Shown: positions 6,706 to 11,216 of the stretch, piece by piece
How the letters are laid out: every line of letters begins with the position of its first letter
Numbering within the stretch: the first letter of the stretch is position 1
From: CAZTZY01 sp964617765
Lineage (GTDB): Bacteria; Pseudomonadota; Gammaproteobacteria; Pseudomonadales; DT-91
Assembly (NCBI GenBank): GCA_964617765.1
Contig: CAZTZY010000093.1
Coordinates: 1-11,216 of the forward strand
Direction of reading: 5' to 3'
Length of the DNA: 11,216 nt
Made by a program: the position numbers and the translations under genes
The notes under the pieces: model-generated
Told to the model about the DNA's origin: nothing
Databases searched by the model: none
Seen by the model: only the letters and a program-made list of their open reading frames with translations

Positions 6706-8418
6706 TTATTTAGTGCTCCAGTCAAATACTACCTGCACATCATTGCCGTTACCAAAATATTCCACAGCACTGCATATCGAGTTAATCAACATCAATCCAC
6801 GCCCACTGTAATTCGCCCGCCCGGCATGGTTATACATATAGTTTTTAAAATCAAAACCATTGCCGCTATCAATAACCCGAAGGAATAAAAGCATACCTTT
6901 AACACTGGTTTTGCAATCAAGCTCAAAACGAATAAAACCTTCTTCCAGCGTATTTAACCGTTTGATGCGTTCAGCATAATAAATGGCAAAGCCCTGCGGT
7001 GTTGCTTTCATTTCTGATTGCAGCCCCAACACCCCGTGCTCCAGTGCATTCGAGTATAGCTCAGATAATACAGTAAACAATTCGCCACTTTTCAGACGCA
7101 GGCCCGGCAAATTCACAAGGATTTTTTGCAGCAAAGGTAATGGGTCTGCCGTGCGTAAACTCACTGGGCGCACGATATAACTGAAACCCCAATCCATTGG
7201 TATGACGTCAATAGGTTTAGCGTGCTTCGGTGTTCTGGCTTCAAATTCATCCTGGTCAACCATCATCACTTCAACTATGGATAAGTCATCGGCAATATCA
7301 GCATTACCAATAAAAACTTCCAGCGCATCGTTAATTTCAGAAAACAATAACTCAGGCTTTACGTTAGCTTCAAAAATGGCACGCAACCTTTTCTCACCCA
7401 GCATTTCATTGTGAAGGTTAGTGGATTCAATGATTCCGTCTGACCACATATAAATGCGGTCACTATTGCTCATTGGATAGATATCGGTCGTAGGACTGAA
7501 TTTGTCCGGGGCAAGAATGCCCAGCGCAAGATGACGCGAAGGAATCGTAATAATGCTTTTTTCAGCGGGACGATACAGAAAATTCTCCGGCATTCCACCA
7601 TTCCAGATTTCAACTATCTTTGCGCGAAAATCCATATCAATCATCGATGCACAACAAAATACATCTACCGGCAATATTTCTTTTAATTTACGGTTCAGCT
7701 CGATAACGATATCCTTGATCAAAAAACCTTTGCCCACCATGCTATAAAAGGTTTGTGACAAAGGCATCGCCCCAATCGCCGCAGCCAGTCCATGTCCGGT
7801 AAAATCACCCAACAGCACTGCAAGGTTCCCGTTAGGGCGTATTGCTGCCAACAACACATCACCATTAAATACCGCCATCGGTGACATATTGTATTGAATA
7901 TTATGCGCATGCAACGAACCTTCATGGGCAATTTTATCGAACGTTCTTTTTGCCACTTCCTGTTCATGGATAAGGCGTTTATTGTTATCGGAAATCTGGT
8001 CACGCTGGTGCTGCAAGGTAACATGCATTTTTAACATGCGCCGAAAAGCATTCAACTTGGCTTTGAGAATAACACTGTTATAGGGCTTGGTCAGGAAGTC
8101 ATCACCGCCCGCCTCCAGGCATTGAGCCAGTGAATCTGCCTCTTGTAACGATGTGAGAAATATAATCGGCACAAAGTTATCACCACTGTGTTTCTTCACA
8201 TAACGGGCAGTTTCAAAACCATCCACATTTGGCATTAGGGCATCGAGTAAAATAATGTCAGGCTGACTATTATTAAATACCTCAATGGCTTCTGCACCAT
8301 CAGCGGCCAGCAAGGGGATATGCCCCTGATTCTGGATAATAGCCTTGAGCAGCAGACGATCTGAATTACTGTCGTCTGCAATGAGGATTTTTAGCGATGG
8401 TTCAAGCTCTTCATTCAT
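6706..8418 (-). CDS. hsbR: HsbR-like response regulator with PP2C phosphatase and anti-sigma kinase domains
   Basis: Product of 570 aa with three domains. A receiver at about 9-125 has D15/D16, phosphoacceptor D59 in LLDALMP, T89 and K111 in LTKPY. A helical linker at 125-170 leads to a SpoIIE-type PP2C phosphatase at about 175-388, with metal-binding GDFTGHG (204-210), WSDG (325-328) and ADDLS (376-380). The C-terminal GHKL kinase domain (about 425-568) has the N box ELYSNALEHG with N457, DSGNG (517-521) and SGRG (538-541). In P. aeruginosa HsbR is controlled by HptB and both phosphorylates and dephosphorylates HsbA. All catalytic residues I looked for are intact. The gene begins 11 nt after hsbA and its start codon lies in a hairpin loop. 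Confidence 0.93.
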   Translation of the reverse strand: MNEELEPSLKILIADDSNSDRLLLKAIIQNQGHIPLLAADGAEAIEVFNNSQPDIILLDALMPNVDGFETARYVKKHSGDNFVPIIFLTSLQEADSLAQCLEAGGDDFLTKPYNSVILKAKLNAFRRMLKMHVTLQHQRDQISDNNKRLIHEQEVAKRTFDKIAHEGSLHAHNIQYNMSPMAVFNGDVLLAAIRPNGNLAVLLGDFTGHGLAAAIGAMPLSQTFYSMVGKGFLIKDIVIELNRKLKEILPVDVFCCASMIDMDFRAKIVEIWNGGMPENFLYRPAEKSIITIPSRHLALGILAPDKFSPTTDIYPMSNSDRIYMWSDGIIESTNLHNEMLGEKRLRAIFEANVKPELLFSEINDALEVFIGNADIADDLSIVEVMMVDQDEFEARTPKHAKPIDVIPMDWGFSYIVRPVSLRTADPLPLLQKILVNLPGLRLKSGELFTVLSELYSNALEHGVLGLQSEMKATPQGFAIYYAERIKRLNTLEEGFIRFELDCKTSVKGMLLFLRVIDSGNGFDFKNYMYNHAGRANYSGRGLMLINSICSAVEYFGNGNDVQVVFDWSTK

Positions 8419-8426
8419 TGAAGAGC
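8406..8426 (-). promoter_or_regulatory. Hairpin with the hsbR start codon in its loop
   Basis: In the mRNA sense, GCTCTTCA and TGAAGAGC form a perfect 8-bp stem around the loop ATGAA, whose ATG is the hsbR start codon (8416-8418). The stem covers the place where a ribosome site should be, and no Shine-Dalgarno sequence is evident there. It begins 3 nt after the hsbA stop codon. It could limit hsbR translation until ribosomes finishing hsbA open it; this role is inference. Confidence 0.5.
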
Positions 8427-8429
8427 AGC

Positions 8430-8735
8430 TTAGTGAATCTCGAAAAGCTGTTCGAAATTGGAAATGGTCAGGATCTTTCTCACATCTTCATTGCATCTAA
8501 CAATCCTGATGTTAGCGTGATCGCCGCCGGCAAAATCACGCAACAGTAACAACATACCTAATGCAGAACTATCGAGATAGGTGGTTGTATTCATATCCAC
8601 AATATAAAGATCAGGTTTTTTTGCAACATCCTCGTATGCCTTGCGAAATTCCTGATGTGAACTGAAATCAAAGCGGCCATCGATGCTAATGGTTAACTCG
8701 GTGCCGTCCGCTGATGCTTTTGCCGAAATGGTCAT
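8430..8735 (-). CDS. hsbA: HsbA-like STAS anti-sigma factor antagonist
   Basis: Product of 101 aa, a single STAS domain. The conserved phosphorylation loop reads YLDSSALGMLLLL (53-65), with S56 in the position of the regulated serine of P. aeruginosa HsbA. There the protein is switched by HsbR: depending on its phosphorylation state it binds the anti-sigma factor FlgM or the diguanylate cyclase HsbD, linking motility to biofilm formation. Whether those partners exist in this genome cannot be seen here. First gene of the hsbA-hsbR-hptB operon, with a purine-rich GGGG about 6 nt before the ATG and a good promoter about 27 nt upstream. Confidence 0.92.
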   Translation of the reverse strand: MTISAKASADGTELTISIDGRFDFSSHQEFRKAYEDVAKKPDLYIVDMNTTTYLDSSALGMLLLLRDFAGGDHANIRIVRCNEDVRKILTISNFEQLFEIH

Positions 8736-8768
8736 TGGTAACCCCGTTGTGATAAATAAACTCTTTTT

Positions 8769-8796
8769 ATTCTAGCGAGATAAAAGTATATAACAA
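8769..8796 (-). promoter_or_regulatory. Predicted sigma-70 promoter of hsbA-hsbR-hptB
   Basis: On the minus strand, TTGTTA (8791-8796) and TAGAAT (8769-8774) are separated by 16 bp. The -10 matches five of six consensus bases and the -35 four of six. Transcription would start near 8762, about 27 nt before the hsbA ATG. No flagellar sigma-28 or sigma-54 consensus was recognised. Confidence 0.6.
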
Positions 8797-8808
8797 CCAG
8801 TTATATAC
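8786..8808. promoter_or_regulatory. Perfect palindrome over the hsbA -35 box, candidate operator
   Basis: GTATATAAC (8786-8794) and GTTATATAC (8800-8808) are perfect inverted repeats of 9 bp separated by AACCA. The 23-bp element overlaps the -35 box (8791-8796) and part of the spacer. Arm length and placement fit binding by a dimeric transcription factor that represses by occluding RNA polymerase. I do not recognise the motif as that of a specific known regulator. Confidence 0.55.
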
Positions 8809-8967
8809 AAAAATTTTAAAGTCCGCATATATTACATCCAGACCCACAAACCTGCCTGATGAATAAACTACAAACTGTCTTATTTTAAACCGTGCCTTTA
8901 AGGATAGTCGATTTTTCAGTACTTCCAAGTTTTTGCCCTGAATAATACCGCCTCCATTCAATGACTG

Positions 8968-9004
8968 CCCCACACAAGCACCCACACAAGCCCCCATAAT
9001 CCCC
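8968..9004 (-). repeat. G-rich 12-bp tandem repeat, possible G-quadruplex
   Basis: A 12-bp unit is duplicated at 8969-8980 and 8981-8992 (CCCACACAAGCA and CCCACACAAGCC on the plus strand, 11 of 12 identical). With the neighbouring C runs, the minus strand carries four G tracts of 4, 5, 3 and 4 bases with loops of 5, 7 and 9 nt. The G-rich strand is the transcribed sense of lifO read-through. Folding is possible but unproven, as the last loop is long. Confidence 0.35.
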
Positions 9005-9091
9005 ATGCCGCCAGTTCGCCGATTGATCTGGCATATCGAAGTTACAGAATCTGCCATAATGCGGGCTTCAACCAACCTGCTGGAAAACCGG

Positions 9092-10033
9092 CTATTGGCG
9101 ACTGACCGCAATACGTTCCAATGCCTCCACATGACGCATCTCGGTTTCACTGAATAAACGTTGCTGCAACAAAGCCAGCGCCTGGTTCTGGCCTTCCACA
9201 TCATTTGGATAACTGGCCAGTACTGATTGCTTTTCACGTTCGTAATTAGCTACACGCCCTGCCCACTGTTGACGCTGGTATTGTACATTGCGCAAATTTT
9301 GCGCAGCGCCGGCTCCAAATAATTCTGTTGCCACACTTTCCTGCTGCTGTGGATTTTCCTTGATGGCTTGCTGATAGTGTTCATAATTTTTTTGTTGTGC
9401 GGATGCCTGCGACGGCTTGGCCAGCATGGCGTCATAACCTTCAAACAATGCGGCAATTTCTGCTTCAGAAAAAAACTGCTGCTTCACTTCATCCTGCATA
9501 ACCCTGGCTGAAAGATGCTCTGCAATAACCTGCTCACTGGTCACACTGGCTTCACGCCGGCGCACTTCGGCCAGATAACCCAGATAACGATCAAATAAAC
9601 CGCCAATTTGCTGAGCCACTGCTTCACTGTAATTCGCTTTCACGTCGCGCCACAGAAGAAGCCTGATCTCCGCCAGCGGCATTTCACCTTCCAGTGTTAA
9701 AAAATAATCAAAATAAAACAGCAAGCCGCCATTCAACACTAACTGGCCATCGACAATGGACACCATTGAGCGATCAATATCGGTATCCCTCAGCGATGTG
9801 CCCTGTAATTCCTCTTTCAATATATTTCCGGCAGTGGATTGCACCGCCGCAAGTTTGGGCTGTACCGCTTTGGGTGTTGTTATTGCGGAAAGTGCTGAAT
9901 TGACAGCCAAAACATTGGCATGCGTTGAAAATGCCGGGGTTTCATCAAACGACCACCATTGATAAAAACACACCACAGCTACGACACCTAACACTATCAG
10001 AATGGATGATATTCGTGCCAGGCGCTGCATCAT
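9092..10033 (-). CDS. lifO: Lipase-specific foldase (Lif, lipase chaperone)
   Basis: Product of 313 aa (314 from the GTG three bases earlier). Lif proteins sit in the inner membrane facing the periplasm and fold the partner lipase before its export. Residues 8-26 are a membrane anchor, followed by a low-complexity Ala/Pro/Val linker to about 70. Family signatures are SLRDTDIDRSM in the 80s and FDYFLT, then a long helical, Gln/Glu-rich domain to the C-terminus. The usual signature RxxFDY(F/C)L(S/T)A here has Leu in place of both Arg and Ala. The start region is GTGATGATG; the middle ATG (10031-10033) shares one base with the lipase TGA stop, so translation is coupled. The GTG would overlap by 4 nt. 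Confidence 0.87.
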   Translation of the reverse strand: MMQRLARISSILIVLGVVAVVCFYQWWSFDETPAFSTHANVLAVNSALSAITTPKAVQPKLAAVQSTAGNILKEELQGTSLRDTDIDRSMVSIVDGQLVLNGGLLFYFDYFLTLEGEMPLAEIRLLLWRDVKANYSEAVAQQIGGLFDRYLGYLAEVRRREASVTSEQVIAEHLSARVMQDEVKQQFFSEAEIAALFEGYDAMLAKPSQASAQQKNYEHYQQAIKENPQQQESVATELFGAGAAQNLRNVQYQRQQWAGRVANYEREKQSVLASYPNDVEGQNQALALLQQRLFSETEMRHVEALERIAVSRQ

Positions 10034-11040
10034 CACAAACCGGCATTTTTTAAACGATTGGCCTGTGACCTGTAAATGGTTAATGGATTCGTTGAACCCG
10101 CCATCCGCAAACCGACAGTCCAGTTCATGGCATCCAGATGGTTATGGGCATAATCATTCCTGATCACCATACCCAGGTTTTGATAACACTGTGGCACCAT
10201 GCCATCACTGGCACCGGTAATGGTAGAACCCGATGCCGCCATCAACCAGTCCAGTGGATCATAGGCATTAGTGCGGGTCATATTGCCGCCCCAGGAATAA
10301 TATCTAACATTATGACCACCATTGTTCACAGCATAAGCACCCTCACCACACTCCACAGCAGGCAATGCCTCGGGATGAAAGGTATTGAATTCTTCGACAC
10401 CTTCAAAGCTCAGCGAAGAAAACGAGTTATGGGCATTTTGATGATGGGGATCCATGGCAACGGTATCAATCAGCACTGCCAGTGCATTGAAAGTGGTTTG
10501 CAACACCAGCCATGTTCCGGCCTGGTTAATCGCAGCATCAATCTTGTCGGCCGCTGCAGAACCCCCTGCATTAACACCATGCACCGAAGAGACCGATGCC
10601 ACCAGATCAGGCCTTACCGATGCCACATAACGTGTCGTCGGGCCGCCATGGCTATGGCCCACCAGATTCACTTTTGTCACGGTAGGGTCTATTGCGCTTT
10701 CAATAGCAATAATATCCTGTACTTGCGCCAGCAATTGCTCACCACGAATTTCAGAAGTTTCCAGGCCAGAAACCGACACGGTATAAACCTTCGCACCGCC
10801 AATTTCCAGCGCTTCACCTACGAGATGAAAATAGTTAAGTCCGAAAATATCCTTGAAACCATAAAGGCCATGCACCAGAACAAACGGATACTTTGTTTTG
10901 GTATAAGTGGCATCCGTGAACGTAGGCTCCAGTTCTATTTCCCGCCACGAAGGGTCAGTTACCTTTACAGTAAACAATGCGGTCGGTTTACAACCTGACA
11001 CTAAAAAGAGCACAAAAAAGATGCTAAACAGCCTGGACAT
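10033..11040 (-). CDS. lipA: Family I triacylglycerol lipase with a lipoprotein signal peptide
   Basis: Product of 335 aa. It hydrolyses long-chain triacylglycerols and resembles P. aeruginosa LipA along its length. The oxyanion region is YPFVLVHGLYGF (51-62). The nucleophile is S130 in GHSHGG, with D279 in SDGM and H301 in NHLD completing the triad. C231 and C285 sit where the family disulfide lies, and D261 and D303 fit the calcium site. The N-terminus (Arg-3, hydrophobic 4-13, then LVSGC) is a lipobox with C17, so the mature protein should be lipid-anchored. Lys at the position after the Cys suggests the outer membrane rather than retention inside. About 30 residues link the Cys to the lipase domain. 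AAGG lies 8 nt before the ATG. It is followed at once by its foldase. Confidence 0.92.
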   Translation of the reverse strand: MSRLFSIFFVLFLVSGCKPTALFTVKVTDPSWREIELEPTFTDATYTKTKYPFVLVHGLYGFKDIFGLNYFHLVGEALEIGGAKVYTVSVSGLETSEIRGEQLLAQVQDIIAIESAIDPTVTKVNLVGHSHGGPTTRYVASVRPDLVASVSSVHGVNAGGSAAADKIDAAINQAGTWLVLQTTFNALAVLIDTVAMDPHHQNAHNSFSSLSFEGVEEFNTFHPEALPAVECGEGAYAVNNGGHNVRYYSWGGNMTRTNAYDPLDWLMAASGSTITGASDGMVPQCYQNLGMVIRNDYAHNHLDAMNWTVGLRMAGSTNPLTIYRSQANRLKNAGL

Positions 11041-11104
11041 GCATAAACCTTTTAATATTATTTTCGATCAATGGGGTATCGATTAATAATAGTCAGGAAA
11101 TGGA

Positions 11105-11133
11105 GTTATAGACACTTTACTGCTAGACGAAAA
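11105..11133 (-). promoter_or_regulatory. Tentative lipA promoter
   Basis: On the minus strand TATAAC (11105-11110) lies 17 bp after a poor -35 box TTTTCG (11128-11133). An A/T-tract-rich segment (about 11134-11163) upstream could act as an UP element. This would give a leader of about 58 nt. Between it and the gene lies a short inverted repeat, TCGAT (11064-11068) and ATCGA (11078-11082). The -35 match is weak. Confidence 0.3.
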
Positions 11134-11216
11134 AGTTTTTATAAATGCCAAAAATGGAAAAAATGGTTAGGCGGATTCAACCGCGAAGTGCATAACAGTT
11201 TAAGCAGCTAGTGCTG

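Larger units (their letters stand above)
8736..9091. other. Intergenic region between lifO and hsbA
   Basis: This 356-bp stretch holds the hsbA promoter and palindrome at its low end and a G-rich tandem repeat in its middle. A minus-strand reading frame runs through it (from 9237, or from an ATG at 9057, to 8767). It overlaps lifO in another frame, has no ribosome site at 9057, runs through the promoter palindrome and resembles no family I know, so I do not call it a gene. No convincing terminator for the lipase operon was found. Confidence 0.6.

Noticed and set aside
8767..9237. Minus-strand frame of 156 codons between lifO and hsbA
   Set aside because: Its first half overlaps lifO in another frame. 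The remainder (from an ATG at 9057) has no ribosome site, runs through the hsbA promoter palindrome and resembles no known family. A Gly/Cys-rich stretch comes from the tandem repeat.
9289..9305. Palindrome TGCGCAAA-T-TTTGCGCA
   Set aside because: It is a perfect 8-bp-arm repeat but lies mid-way in the lifO coding sequence with no promoter nearby; coincidence is the simpler reading.
10138..10998. Plus-strand open frame of 286 codons opposite lipA
   Set aside because: It lies entirely antisense to a well-supported lipase, is rich in His, Cys, Arg and Ile in the pattern of a shadow frame, and has no recognisable domain.
11166..11216. GTTAGGC and a following TAAC-containing stretch, reminiscent of integron attC ends
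   Set aside because: Only a 7-base core-like match is present, with no paired inverse core or cassette structure, and the window ends too soon to test it.

Overview
The window reads as chromosomal DNA of a gammaproteobacterium related to Pseudomonas and Cellvibrio. The protein families, their order and the moderate base composition point that way. The best guess is a member of the Cellvibrionaceae; this is inference from gene content, because no database search was possible. There is no sign of phage, plasmid, insertion sequence, CRISPR array, rRNA or tRNA.

Layout. Bases 1-100 carry no gene but hold two adjacent inverted repeats that resemble a dispersed intergenic repeat. Bases 101-3748 (minus strand) form a tight run transcribed as DUF2066 secreted protein -> AI-2E family permease -> hda -> djlA; the first three genes overlap by 8 and 11 nt. 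Bases 3749-3930 are a divergent control region with likely promoters both ways and four copies of an 8-bp direct repeat spaced 22, 11 and 22 bp apart. Bases 3931-6345 (plus strand) are purM, purN and a DUF3108 secreted protein, chained by overlaps of 1 and about 11 nt. Bases 6332-8735 (minus strand) are hsbA -> hsbR -> hptB, the phosphorelay and partner-switching module known from Pseudomonas aeruginosa. Its 3' end overlaps the DUF3108 gene tail to tail by 14 nt. Bases 8736-9091 hold no convincing gene; they contain the hsbA promoter with a perfect 9-bp-arm operator-like palindrome, and a G-rich tandem repeat. Bases 9092-11040 (minus strand) are a lipase and its dedicated foldase, overlapping by 1-4 nt. 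Bases 11041-11216 are the lipase upstream region.

How the genes work together. PurM and PurN catalyse two steps of de novo purine synthesis. Hda switches off DnaA after replication starts, and DjlA is a membrane-anchored DnaK co-chaperone. HptB, HsbR and HsbA should pass signals from hybrid sensor kinases to the motility/biofilm switch. LipA and LifO are an exported lipase and its steric chaperone.

The least ordinary points are: the helically phased repeats between DUF2066 and purM; the palindrome over the hsbA -35 box; a hairpin that puts the hsbR start codon in its loop; a Lif-dependent lipase carrying a lipoprotein signal; and a foldase whose signature motif lacks its Arg and Ala. I found no clear evidence of an entirely new multi-gene system.
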